This document shows, in pieces, positions 1 through 10,748 of a stretch of DNA of 64,000 bases. How positions within the stretch are numbered: the stretch's first letter is position 1; every line of letters starts with the position of its first letter. The notes under the pieces are model-generated. The model ran no database searches. It was given only the letters and a program-made list of their open reading frames with translations, and was not told the origin of the DNA. The DNA comes from Dactylonectria macrodidyma (taxonomy: Eukaryota; Ascomycota; Sordariomycetes; Hypocreales; Nectriaceae), in contig JAGMUV010000008.1 of NCBI GenBank assembly GCA_020744425.1, positions 1,302,001 to 1,366,000 of the forward strand, in the 5' to 3' direction. Position numbers and translations under genes: made by a program.

Positions 1-1874
1 TCTTGCAAGCCGCCAGAACGTCCCGAACAATCTCGAGCTCCTTGTCCTGAGCGAGGACGCCGCTAAACGGTGCTCCGACGACTTGCTTCATGATGGCCTT
101 GTATCTCTTCCGTGAGTCAGCCTGTTGCTTACGTTGCCAAAGCTTGCGATCGGCACTTCCGTCGACGGCATAGTTGCGCTCCGGAGCAGATTGTAGCGGA
201 AAGCGTTCGTGGAAGATGGGCATCTCGCGCAACGACACGAGAGCTCCGCTCTTGGTGCTACGCAATCCGAGTTAGCAACAGCGTTTAAAATAGCAGGATA
301 GACACATACTGGGAGACGCCATTCTCAATCACCAAGGGCCCAACCCGAAGCGCCATGTGAACGTTTCCAAACGGATACTTTTCCGTAAACTTTCTAAAGA
401 ACATGGGAATATCCTCGTCGGCCAGCGCCTCCGTTGCCACGCTGGTCGAGCTCGAAGCGGGCGATCGGTCTGCGCCATGGAGAGCGGTAGCTTCGACTGT
501 CCGCATCTGCTTCGGCTTCCAGCTGCTCACTTTCCGCAGCCCTTCTGCCTCTGATTTGTTGCCGAACTTGTGCTTGGACTTTCCAATCTCAGGCGCGGAC
601 CTTGGTTCCGCCTTGTGGTGCTTGCTTGGCTTCTTAACGCCCACGACGGTCTGTAGGCCGTCGTACTTGGCCAGAGCGATGACCTCGCCTAGTTTGAGAA
701 GGCTGCACTTGATGGATCCGACGCCTTCAGAATCCACGTGCTTCGCATTTCTGTCGACAGGATACAAACTCAGAGCCCGTCCTTGGCCGTCGAAGTGCGG
801 TACGTCCTTGCAGTGGCAGATGTTTCTGCTCACCTCGGGCGTGATAGACTCGGCCAACACACAGTGCTTGTAGGCTTTCAGAAATGACTCCTTTCCGTAG
901 TAGTGATTTCTGTAGCAGTCTTCGCACACAACGCCTGGTTCGTCTTGGTTTACAAACATACTCCCTCGGATTGCAGCATTGCATTGCGGCCTTGTACAGT
1001 GCAGCGGCTCAAAGCGAGGGATGTAGTCCTCGTCGAATTTAGACAGCGCAACTGCATGCGTGAGCTGGTCACTTACTAAAGAGGTGGCGGAGTTAGGATC
1101 ACTTACGCTGGGGAATTGCCGGCCTTTTCCAAAACCCAAACTTGCCCAATGGCGGTCGGTGTTCGACCAACTTTTCGATATCAAGAAAGCCTAGATCCGA
1201 TCAACGATGATGCGACTTAAATTGACCAGAGAACACACCTGCTGCTTGGAGAAGGGTCCAGGCACGATACTCTATTCCTTTGAGCCTAGGGACCGCTAGA
1301 ATCGTATGGTTAGTTAAATTGCATTGCAAAGCTGAGCCCGAAAGTACCTTTGATAGACTTTCTCACCGCGGCTTTGGTCTTGGAAGTAGAATGTTCCGCT
1401 ATGTGATCCGCAACGCTGTCCTTGAGGGCATTGATATGAGTGGGATATACATACGGATCGTACCCGTAAGTCCCTCTCTTCTTCTTTTCTTCCCGCTCCC
1501 TCATGTTTCCTTTGTCACGTTAGCGCATCCTGGCAGGCCGCATCACACCACGAACCGTATCGGATAGCAAAAGCTCGCGCCTCCTGGCTGACTTGGCTAA
1601 GAAACGTGTCAAAGCCATGAATGTGACCATCATCTTCCTCCTCGACAGTAACGTCGGAGTATTCAGGCTGTTGCCAGACCTTGAGGGTGCGAACAATGTT
1701 CTCGAGCTCTGCTTTGACACCATCCCAATAGAGACTCTCAAGCTCTACGAGGAGGTGTTCCCTTCCGGTTCCCACTAGTGACCAGGCCAAGTCGGGTGCC
1801 GAAGTGATGCTGGATGGCAACGACGGCGACGAGCCCAACGAAAGAATGGGGAGTACTTTTCTGAGGCGAGACAT
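1..1874 (-). CDS. Unrecognised multi-exon fungal protein, 3' end outside window
   Basis: Six exons fit in one continuous frame: 1874-1519, 1475-1348, 1295-1239, 1190-1107, 1051-310 and 257 to the left edge, each join keeping codon phase. The first intron has a purine-rich acceptor and is the least certain. I do not recognise the family. The fifth exon encodes a Cys/His-containing block (LHCTRPQCNA, then VVCEDCYRNHYYG, then a further Cys and an ICHC pair), which could bind zinc, followed by a Lys/Ser-rich linker and a more ordered C-terminal part (PMFFRKFTEKYPFGNVHMAL). The N-terminus contains an acidic run (VEEEDDGH). No signal peptide or membrane segment is seen. The start at 1874 is chosen because it opens the longest exon; nothing coding was seen immediately upstream. 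The remaining C-terminus lies beyond the window. Confidence 0.6.
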
Positions 1875-2441
1875 AGTTCACCAGCAAAGCAGCCGTTACG
1901 CCATCAACCGTGGGACTTGGCAGTGAAGAAATGGCTACGGAGTGGACCGATGGCGACTGCTCACATTGAGTCTTTTCATACGAAAACGACTTATTACAAT
2001 TGATGCTCGACAAGGATAGACGCATGCGGGAGTGATCGCCTTGATGATCAATCGAGTGACAGCCTCTCTCAGGCTGCCTTTCGCCCGTGCTGCGCCACGA
2101 CAGGGGTAGTGCAGCTCGACTTACCGGGATCTCGATGCAGTATCGAGCGCGAAGGCAGCAAGGTCGTGTAAGAGAGGATGGTGGGACAGCTAACGTCGCG
2201 CGTTTGGATGAGTTATTTCTTCCGACGAGGCAGATTTAAATGCGGAAAAGGTTCTGACGTGGACGGGGGTGATGACAAGGTAGTTTGATGCCATCCTGTA
2301 GCTCTCTTGCAAAGCACGACGAACACCATAAGCTGACATTTGTGGTCTTCCATTGAACCCATAACGATCTACTAGCAATTGGTATCTAAAATACAATAAA
2401 TCATTCCATATACAACCCAGTGCTTTAAACGTTAACAACCA
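1875..2441. other. Intergenic, 567 bp
   Basis: Lies between the start of the left-hand gene and the stop of the F-box gene, both on the minus strand, so it should hold the promoter of the former and the 3' UTR of the latter. Short open frames here have no coding character that I can support. Confidence 0.5.
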
Positions 2442-4041
2442 CTACGCCGCCCACGGTGGATGAGCGTGGGATTTGCACTCAACGTTACAACTCGTACAAA
2501 TCCACCACCTCGGCCCTCGCGGCGGCAGCGGGTCTTTGCAGCTATTACAGACCAGCGGATGTTTCGCCAGTCGCTTCAGCTCGGCAGCATCTTGGGCCTC
2601 TATCCGCTTCATGCGTTCGGTATCCGTTTTTGCATAACATAGACGGCAGATGGGCTCCTCAGCGGTTTCCCATCCTTGACCTATTCCTTCTTCGATGTCT
2701 CGCTTCTCCCTATACGACCAGCACGAGGCTGCGTGTTTAGAACGTCGAATGTGTTGGATGTTGTGGGTTGACCGACAAAATTCTGCGTAGAAGCATTTGG
2801 TGCATACGGGTCGACATCTGCTGAGATGCTGGGATGCATACGATTTGCGATTGCGGGTGTAGTTGCTGCATGTCTGTATTGATCTGTTGGCCCATCGATT
2901 TCTTTGCAAAGATAGCGTCACTCACCTCGCACACTTGTCTGTTGCAGACTCTACACTGTGACTTGCTGTCACCTTCGCAGCAATACTGCCGACGTTGGTC
3001 CAAGTCCTTCGCTGGGTCCCCGTGTCCGAAGAAGACAATTCGGAGACGCTTTGACGAACGGCTCAAATTGACCAAGTCGACGTAGTGAAGGTGCTGAGTG
3101 ATGCGGTTTACAACTTGAGTTGGCAGGACCGTTGAGTCTCCCAGGTTCGTTGACTTTTCTCCGTCCGCAGGCGCTTTATGGCTGAGCTCGATCTTGCGTG
3201 CGAGAACGGTCCTGTTGGCCTTGCCCCGATACATAAACTTGGCGGTATATCGTACAGCAAACCGCACCACAGGAACAATCTGGGCAAGAAGGTAGATGAA
3301 GGGCTTAACGAAAACCCAGTACAAGAGGTCCGGGAGGCCACTGCAACGATTACGCGTAGACCGTGGATATGTGGAATACGCGGAGTACGAGCGCGGAGGT
3401 TCTAGGCAACCCAGGAGAAGCAGACACAGGGCACAGAAACAGTAGAGAGCACTATAAAATAGTCAGCCAGTATCCCCTTCCCAGATATCAGAGCACTTAC
3501 ATGCAGCCGAGAGTGACCTGCCAGCTCTTAACAAAAGCATCGCACGTGCTCTTGGGGCTGCCGTAGTCAAACTTGATCGACTCGTTGGCGACGAGGAAAA
3601 AATTGCGCCCGTCAGTACCGTTGCGCCAGTTGACTGCGCCCTGGCACCCGGACTTGCTTCGCGGTATAAACTTGGCCTGCATGACGGCGCCGTATATCAG
3701 GGCGATCGCCAGGGAGACGTCGACGACACCGATCATGATGAGCCATTCTCCATATGCCGGGACGGACGCGATGAACATGACAAAGTTCCAGGAAAACGTG
3801 GCGATTCCCTAGATGGAAGTGTGAGCGTCGAAGTCGCTGTAGATAAGTAGTTGGCATGACTTACAGCTTGGCCCACGATCTTCAGGCCCTGCAAAAAGGC
3901 ATGGCCATGTGGGATAACATCGTAAATGTCACCCAGCGTCTTGGCACTCTTGTACAAGCTCAAGCCAGTCACACCCATCATTCCGGTTGGGATATGACCG
4001 GCAAAGCGGATAACCGACGATACGATGCCCAGCTTAAACAT
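2442..4041 (-). CDS. F-box protein with N-terminal membrane region and Cys-rich C-terminus
   Basis: Four exons (4041-3865, 3808-3501, 3451-2926, 2873-2442) give a 480-residue protein in one frame. The N-terminal half is membrane-like: hydrophobic helices around WLIMIGVVDVSLAIALIYGAV, FCALCLLLLGCL and LLYWVFVKPFIYLLAQIVPV. Roughly residues 220-260 match an F-box (LPTQVVNRITQHLHYVDLVN), which in other proteins binds Skp1 of SCF ubiquitin ligases. The remainder is rich in CxxC pairs (CRVCNRQVC, CTKCFYAEFC, ICRLCYAK, VCNSCKD, ICTSCNVEC), suggesting several zinc sites. A plausible role is a membrane-anchored substrate receptor for ubiquitination, but substrate and membrane are unknown. The last intron uses the acceptor at 2874, because the next AG breaks the frame. 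Combining an F-box with membrane helices is unusual. Confidence 0.75.
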
Positions 4042-4751
4042 TGTAAGTGGCCGTCTGAGACGTGGTGAAGCACCTGGATCGAATAACTGAAGATGGAGAG
4101 TCGAGAGCTTGTCACCAGGTGGTGGCTGGGGACAAGCTCATAGTCGTTGTTCAAAACGATGCGATTGACGGAAGTAATCAGGCCCTCGAAACACGACTCA
4201 CCCGCAGACCAGACTGATCAGCCGCACCAGGGCCAGTCCAGACCCTTATGCAAATAGATACACTTCGGACAGCCCTGGATAACATGCCCATGATTGTTAA
4301 GCGACAGAGGCACCCACGACCATCGGGCGAGACACTCCGTCGATCCCAACCCAGACAATGCAACCCACATCGTGGCGGTGCTCAAACCGAAGAGGGGGGC
4401 CGAATTGGCTGGCAGCTGTACCCGACAAGGGTCCCCTGTTGATGCAATCACCAAAGTGGTCTGGCATCATCACCAGCTTCATCGGCTGAGCCACTCTGCC
4501 TTGCTGCTGGCTATTGCGGAAGCGAACGAGGCGGCCCAAACAAAGCCGCCTCGGTGACTGAAAACACGACCGAAGACGCGCAGATCTTAAATTATGCCTC
4601 GTAGGTGACTGCACGTTTCACGTTTGCTCATCGATAACGCACTACGCCATCGCTCGCTGTATCAAATGCTAGGAATGGCGTCCGATGCATTCAACTCGCC
4701 CACAATCCAACGACACCGTCAACAGTAGCATCAACAGTACATTCCGTCACC
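4042..4751. other. Divergent intergenic region, 710 bp
   Basis: Separates the divergently transcribed F-box gene and the GRDP gene and should contain both promoters. Short overlapping frames on both strands look non-coding. No repeat or RNA gene was recognised. Confidence 0.5.
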
Positions 4752-6315
4752 ATGTCGTACCTCATCGGCACGCACCAAACCGCCCTTCACTCCATGAACA
4801 GGTATACAGAAATATCCACCATCGGGGCCCGCTTTCCATCCGAGAACCCCACGATCCCAAGCCCAGTCGTCTTCACGAACCTGTGTGAAGCTGAAGCGGA
4901 TGATCTGCCCACCACAGCACAATGTGCGGTCCATCTAGAGCTCCTCGAGGCCTTCCACGCGCTCAAGGTCCGCATCGTCGGCTCCAGCGACCTCGACAGG
5001 ACGTTTGGGCTCGCGCCCAAGACCAAGATTGTCTACCGGCGCAAGTACTCGAGCAGGCTGCGGAAGTACATCAACCAGTCGGCTAGAGTCAAAGACCCGG
5101 ATTGGGAGGCGAGGCGCAGGCAAAAGTGGCCTCGATATCTCGACTTTGCGGCCGAGCGATTTGTGGAGTGGGCCAAGAAGATTGATACTTTCATGGCCAA
5201 GGGGTCGTCTCAAATCAGTTCAGATGGTGTTCAAACCTCGAAATCACTTCAGGTTCGGCTTCCTTATGTACCTCCGTTGGGTAAGTCTATCAAAGTGTAT
5301 TCCGTGCCCTTGCAGCGTTAACATGAGTTTAGATATCCTCATTGTCTGGCACGCATTTCTTCTCAACCCTTCTTCTTGGCACAAGTACTGCCAACTCGAA
5401 TCTTTGAACCACCTGGTTAAAGTGCCATTTCCCTGGAAAGCCATAGTAAGTGGATTGTGTTCTCCAAACATTTCGGTCCATTAACGAATAAAGCACGACT
5501 GTATCGAGTCCCAAGGGACCATCTCGCAAAGCTGGGCCTACGATCTACCCGACCAAGCTTGCCAATATCTCAAGGACAACGAGATGGAGGTAAATCTCTG
5601 TGATTACCTAGAGAACCTAGGGAAGCCGGCAAGTCCTGAGCCCCCTCCGGATGAAGCCTCAGAAGGCGCACAGAAGCCAGCTAGTTCCGAGCCGTCTCCG
5701 AATGAAGCCTCTGAAGACTTGGAGCCGGTTGCTGCCGTGAGCATCGAATCTCCGTCGGATCAAAGCGCTTTCCTCAAGTCCCTAATCGACAACGTTACGC
5801 GCCAATTAGTCTTTGTGGACAAGATGAACCGTCATCTCTGGATCCGAAGCCCAGCGCTCGCGGGGACCTTGACCAGAGCAGTAGAGCGGTACGAAAACTA
5901 CCTCGAACTGTTCCAGCTTTACCCTGGCAAGATGCTCGTACCGACGCTGGACATTGACCTAGTCTGGCACACGCATCAGCTCTCGGCGGACAATTACAAG
6001 ACGGTGACGGAGTCTCGTTGCGGGCGCTTTATTAACCACAATGATAAACTCGGGAAGCCGACTCTTAACACAGGCATGAAAGATACTCAGGAACTCTTTC
6101 AGGTCCACTTTGGACAGGCGTACTCGATTTGCCTGTGTTGGGACTGCGAGGCTATAACATCAGCGCTGGAGGTGTACGACGAGAACGACACGGCAGAGCT
6201 GACGGATGCGCTCACGGACAAAGTCTCGAAAAAGGTGCAGAGGAACGTCCAGCATCACAGAGCTGTGGAATATGCAAGGCGTAGGGGGGATATTCTGCTA
6301 CCTATTCTTTTGTAG
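4752..6315 (+). CDS. Glycine-rich-domain-containing (GRDP, DUF1399) family protein
   Basis: Exons 4752-5280, 5333-5445 and 5494-6315 give 487 residues. The family is marked by two copies of a tryptophan/histidine motif: DILIVWHAFLLNP near residue 178 and DIDLVWHTHQLSADNY near residue 370, the second being the DxDLxWHxHQL hallmark of DUF1399/GRDP proteins known from plants and fungi. Plant members have been tied to stress and auxin responses; the molecular activity of fungal ones is unknown. The first domain is followed by a Pro/Glu/Ser linker made of two 17-residue repeats, then the second domain. A CLCWDCE motif near the C-terminus may bind metal. No signal peptide is present, so a cytoplasmic protein is likely. 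The start at 4752 is the first ATG giving the family N-terminus. Confidence 0.85.
5623..5724 (+). repeat. Two tandem 51-bp coding repeats in GRDP linker
   Basis: Two adjacent 17-codon units, KPASPEPPPDEASEGAQ and KPASSEPSPNEASEDLE, about 60 percent identical, lie in the linker between the two GRDP motifs. Synonymous and non-synonymous differences indicate an old duplication. Confidence 0.75.
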
Positions 6316-6707
6316 ATTGTACCCTGGTTTTGAGCTCGTTCTAGGCTCCACACTGGAATCTTCCGCGTATTAAAGCACTTGACGGGCGCGCGTTGAATCG
6401 GCTTGGCGCTCGTCATGGTGTTTTCAGTATCGAATAGCAGAGTTCAATTAAAGATGCAATGCTCCCTAGGGCTATTGTTTTGTGTGAGCTGAGTTCATAT
6501 CCCCTGAGTAAGGGGAGCATATGTTGAAATTTCGTCACGTGAAGCCGCGTGGCGATGAAGACACGAAATCCAGATGGCTCTCCTTTACTTCAACGCCAGC
6601 CCCACTGACCATCACTAGAGTATCCCACGACTTTGCGGCTCCTCCGGAATGACTTGATCTTCAAGCAAACCACCTGCTCAGCCGACAATCCCGGCTCCTC
6701 CGTCACA
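6316..6707. other. Intergenic, 392 bp
   Basis: 3' flank of the GRDP gene and promoter/5' UTR of the dehydrogenase gene, both on the plus strand. Nothing else was recognised. Confidence 0.5.
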
Positions 6708-7991
6708 ATGGCGATTACCCTCGTTCTGGGCATCGTCGGTAACGGCTTCCCTCCCTTTGTCCGCGACAACGCCCGAGCCATCATCTACACCACTCTCTCG
6801 TTGACCTTCCTCTTCCTCCTCAAGCTCTGGACCGCCGGACGCGCAAACCCGGCCGACCAGCTGCTGCACGGCAAAGTTGTCCTTCTCACGGGAGGCACGT
6901 CTGGAATCGGCGCCCAGACGGCCCTACAGCTTGCTCAGCGCGGCGCGCAGCTGGTTCTGCTCACGCAATCCCCAGACACGGATCCATTTCTCGTCGAGTA
7001 CATCCAAGACCTGCGAGAGCGCACCAACAACAACCTCATCTACGCCGAGCAGGTTGATCTCTCCGACTTCCACAGCATCCGCACCTTTGCTACGAAATGG
7101 ATCGACAATGCTCCACCCCGCCGGTTGGACATGGTCATCCTATGCGCCGCTACCCTGACACCACCTGGCGGCAAGAGAAAGGAGTCTGAAGAGGGCATTG
7201 AGGAAACGTGGATGGTGAACTTCCTGGCGAATTTCCATCTACTGAGCATCCTCAGCCCCGCGCTACGAATCCAACCGATCGACCGAGACGTTCGAATCAT
7301 CATCCCTACATGCTCTGCCTACATTGGATCGCCCTCCCTCAAGAAGGAAATTTCCAAGAAATCCTGGTCTCCCGGCACTGCCTACGCGCGCAGCAAGCTT
7401 GCCTTGAACGTGTTTGGCACCGCCTATCAAAAGCATCTGGACGTATACAAACGGCCCGACGGCGGCATCATGAATACCCGTGTCATTTTCGTGGACCCAG
7501 GACTCGCACGTACACCCAGCACCCGCCGGTGGTTGACTCGTGGTTCCCTGTGGGGTCTGTTCTTCTACCTCGTGGGATACATCTTTCCGTGGTTCTTGCT
7601 CAAGTCTCCCAACATGGCCGCGCAGTCTATCCTGTACGCCGCGATGGATAAAAATTTAGGTCGTGAACAGGGTGGCAAGCTGATCAAGGAGTGCATGGAG
7701 GTGGACTTTGCCAGGAGCGAGATTAAGGATGAAGAAGTGGCCAAGAAGCTGTGGGAAGACAGCGACGCTCTGATTGAAAAGGTGGAAAAGATACAAGCCA
7801 AGAAAAGAGCCGCCAAGAAAGCCGAAGAGGAGGCCAGAGCCAAGGAACAAAAGGCCCAAGATGAGGCTAAGGCCAGGGAAAAGAAAGCCCAGGAACAAAA
7901 AGAGGAGGTGCGAGGTCTGGTGGATGCCATCAAGAAGGGCAAAGAACAAGAGAAGCAAAAGGCGAAAGCCAAGAAGAGCAAGGCGAAATAA
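6708..7991 (+). CDS. Membrane-anchored short-chain dehydrogenase/reductase
   Basis: A single-exon gene for 427 residues. The N-terminus has a hydrophobic segment (IIYTTLSLTFLFLLKLW, about residues 24-40) that probably anchors it to a membrane or lipid droplet. The Rossmann fold follows, with the cofactor motif TGGTSGIG (about residue 62) and the catalytic pair seen as YARSK (about residue 225). A second hydrophobic stretch (LWGLFFYLVGYIFPWFLL) lies near residue 285. The architecture resembles the yeast lipid-droplet oxidoreductase Env9 and retinol-dehydrogenase-like SDRs; that assignment is tentative. The last 70 residues are an almost pure Lys/Glu/Ala/Gln helix-forming tail, absent from most SDRs. 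The ATG at 6708 was preferred to an in-frame upstream non-ATG extension because it begins directly before the anchor. Confidence 0.85.
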   Translation: MAITLVLGIVGNGFPPFVRDNARAIIYTTLSLTFLFLLKLWTAGRANPADQLLHGKVVLLTGGTSGIGAQTALQLAQRGAQLVLLTQSPDTDPFLVEYIQDLRERTNNNLIYAEQVDLSDFHSIRTFATKWIDNAPPRRLDMVILCAATLTPPGGKRKESEEGIEETWMVNFLANFHLLSILSPALRIQPIDRDVRIIIPTCSAYIGSPSLKKEISKKSWSPGTAYARSKLALNVFGTAYQKHLDVYKRPDGGIMNTRVIFVDPGLARTPSTRRWLTRGSLWGLFFYLVGYIFPWFLLKSPNMAAQSILYAAMDKNLGREQGGKLIKECMEVDFARSEIKDEEVAKKLWEDSDALIEKVEKIQAKKRAAKKAEEEARAKEQKAQDEAKAREKKAQEQKEEVRGLVDAIKKGKEQEKQKAKAKKSKAK

Positions 7992-9588
7992 GCTAGAATG
8001 AGGTTCATGAACTTGACGAATTGATAGACTATAGACAAATACTATGTATTGGGAATCACGTTGAGTGTGCTTGTGCATGAAGCGGCTGGGCGACATGTCC
8101 GCCTTGACAAGGTATTCAGGTTGGGGGGTGAAGGCGAGTACGGAACTTCTATCAATTGGCTGCCCGAGTATTTTCAAAGCTCATCAAGCTACATTTGTGT
8201 TGTGGGTCATGTCGAGGCATCTCAGGCTGAATGAATTGGCTGTGATACAACAGAGTTAGCTATCGGGCTATCGGACAATCCTATCTACAATCTAGAATTT
8301 CCTCGTCGGCTTCGGAAACAAGGGGTTGGTAGAGTAGCTCTTGAAGGAAATATCGACAAGGATCACAACGGCTAAAGAGGCCCTCATCACTAGCTCTGAC
8401 GTCGCTCTGTCTTGCCCATTCTGCAATCCACCCACAAGATTCCGACATTAAACGGGATTTCCGCATTCCGAATTTAGAAAGTCTCCCAGCAGATCGATTA
8501 GTCATGCGGGGAAAACCTGCCCTTCACCGTCATCCTCCCCCCCTTATCGATCGGAGGCGCGCCCGAAACCGAGGCACGTGGAAACGGCAATTCAAAGGGC
8601 AGCATAAAGAACGAGCAGGCCTTGTTCGCTTTTAGCCTTGGACAACTCCAAGAGAATGTGACATTTGCCGCACTTTGAATTTCTCACCCCGCATCGTTCC
8701 CTTTCTTTTTCTTTTGCTCGTTGGGAACATGTGCACTTCATCGTCGGGCCCAGGTGCCGTCACGGCCTCGGCAGCGCGGCTACGTCCCGTTGTGACGGTC
8801 TCACAAGTTCAACATTGCGCCTCGACGCGGCATCCGGCTTTTTTTACAGACAAGCTCCGAAGAGCACCGGCGTCCATCGGGTTTACTGCGTCAGAGAGTC
8901 CTGTTACCCAGGGTTACGTTTATCAAGATGTTCAGCGAAGGGGGAATAAACTATGAGGCCGATGACGCATCGGAGTGTTTGCCGATGGATCCGCCTAGGA
9001 CTTGTCGGCGATGTTTTGAATGATGGTTATTCTCATCAGAGCCCCGGACTCTAGCGAAGGATGAATTACAAAAGAACGACGAAGATGGAGATGCGAGGAG
9101 AAAAGACGAGGACAAAGAGCTCAAATGGAGCCGCGCTTACCACGATTTCACGACATTTCATTTACACGACCAGCAACATTCCCTCTCACGCAGCCAGCGC
9201 ATGATGGAACAAGGACACAACTTGATGAAAAGGATTTAATGGAGGCCTGATAAGGCGTTGACGGCGGAGGGCACTGATTCACCGCGTGTGACCAACACAA
9301 GCCTCGCACCGGCCCAACATCCCGACAGTCACACAAGTTCGGGAGCAGCGGATCGGGGTATCAGTAAATTGAAAGGAGCAGCTTGTTTGCATTGAAACAC
9401 CATTTGCCTCGGTTCCACCAGGTTCCACCAGGTTCCGACCAGAATTCCGCCATCGTAGGTATACAAAAGTAAAGGAGACTTTGACTAAAGGAAACTTGAA
9501 AGAATGACTTGCCCATTTTGCAGGGGAGGAGTTGGAGGTCCACTCGCTCGCTAATTCCACCACTCCGTACCGTCGCAATCTCGACCGA
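7992..9588. other. Convergent intergenic region, about 1.6 kb
   Basis: Lies between the 3' ends of the dehydrogenase gene and the SNARE gene. Several open frames of 60-95 codons occur on both strands but none has splice partners or recognisable protein features. Around 9409-9438 an 11-bp unit (ggttccaccag) is repeated nearly three times in the 3' flank of the SNARE gene. A non-coding transcript cannot be excluded. Confidence 0.4.
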
Positions 9589-10363
9589 TCAGTTCTTGAT
9601 CGCGAGAACAATCGCCATGATGATGAGGAACAGCACTAGTCCGAGGAGACCCATCAGCTTGATGTTCTTCCACCACATCTTGCGCTTCAGCCCTCGGCTG
9701 CGCACTCGGAACTCACGAGCGCTGCCTCCTAGTCGGTCCGTCTTGTCGACGAGTAGGTCCAGACGCTCTCCACGCTCCAGCAAGCTCTCGATGTTCTTGG
9801 TCATGATGCCCCTAACATCGTCAATTTCTCGCTGAGCATTTCCAATCGCGTCGTCTCGTCCTCCGCTCGTTGTGCCGTATTCGACCATGAGGCCCTTGAG
9901 CTCCGAGTTGAAGGATCCGGCGCCGTAGTTGGGCATGTCGTTGAAGTCGCTGCCTTCTGGGAACTGCGAAAAGAAGCGCTTGCGGATCTCGAAGAGGAAG
10001 CCAAAGGGAACCCGGCGGCCAAGGGCCGAGTCGGCAATGACGAGGAATGTCAGGCCTCCGGCCGCGGGCGCACCTAGATGCTCTGAGGGCGCCTCGGCGA
10101 TGTAATGGATTTGATGTTGGCCATGGGTGTACGTCAACTTCTGCGGCTCGCTGTGTTCAATCTTTGGCAGGATCAAGGAGGCGAGGGACGAGGTCTGGGA
10201 GGAGGCGGAGGTGGTGCATTCTGACAGGATGGTCGTATTGTGCGCGATACAGGAGCTGTGTCCAAGTTAGACTCGTCTTGACCTCAACCATCCCGTGCAT
10301 ACTCGTTACAGGCAGCAGGCAGACTTACTAGAGAAGGGGGGTTGTAGCCGACGAGGACGACAT
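9589..10363 (-). CDS. Longin-domain R-SNARE, VAMP7/Nyv1 type
   Basis: Two exons, 10363-10329 and 10255-9589, encode 233 residues. The short first exon ends in the middle of a Tyr codon, giving the N-terminus MSSSSATTPLLYSCIAHNTT typical of longin SNAREs. The longin domain spans about residues 8-130. A SNARE coiled coil follows (about 140-200) with the arginine of the zero layer in ESLLERGERLDLL, so it is an R-SNARE. The C-terminal tail anchor is KLMGLLGLVLFLIIMAIVLAI. Family members sit on late endosome/vacuole membranes and pair with three Q-SNAREs to drive fusion, including homotypic vacuole fusion in yeast (Nyv1). Charged residues just before the anchor (RGLKRKMWWKN) match the usual juxtamembrane region. 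Identification is strong; the exact orthologue name is inferred. Confidence 0.9.
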
Positions 10364-10748
10364 GATTGCGGATATGAGTGGTCTAGCTCGTCCAGCAACA
10401 GGAGATCAGGTGGAAGGTCAAGAGTTGACGTGATATTGACAGCGACTAAATGGAACAACTGGAATGCAGCGATGGAGATGTCGACAGCAGCTTGATGTAC
10501 AATGACGCCTAGGAGTGTCGGCGTCATCTTGGTGAGCCCCACTTGGCGGATTTCTGGTGGGCGACGCGCCTGGGGTCGGCGAAATTGATGATCCGGCATC
10601 TGGAAATTTCAAGTGACAGCTTCTCGATCAATCGGAAATCTTCAAAGAGTATCGGCCCAAGCTTTGAGATCGATTTGGTCTCTATTAAACTAAGTGCTCT
10701 CATTTATTTTCCGGAGAGCATGTTACGCATGGTCGGAAGGCGTTTGCC
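10364..10748. other. Divergent promoter region, 385 bp
   Basis: Short region between the divergently transcribed SNARE and SUV3 genes, presumably containing both promoters. No repeats or additional coding signal noted. Confidence 0.5.

Noticed and set aside
8049..8956. Clusters of 60-95 codon frames on both strands between the SDR and SNARE genes
   Set aside because: Overlapping frames with no family features or splice pairs; expected by chance in this base composition.
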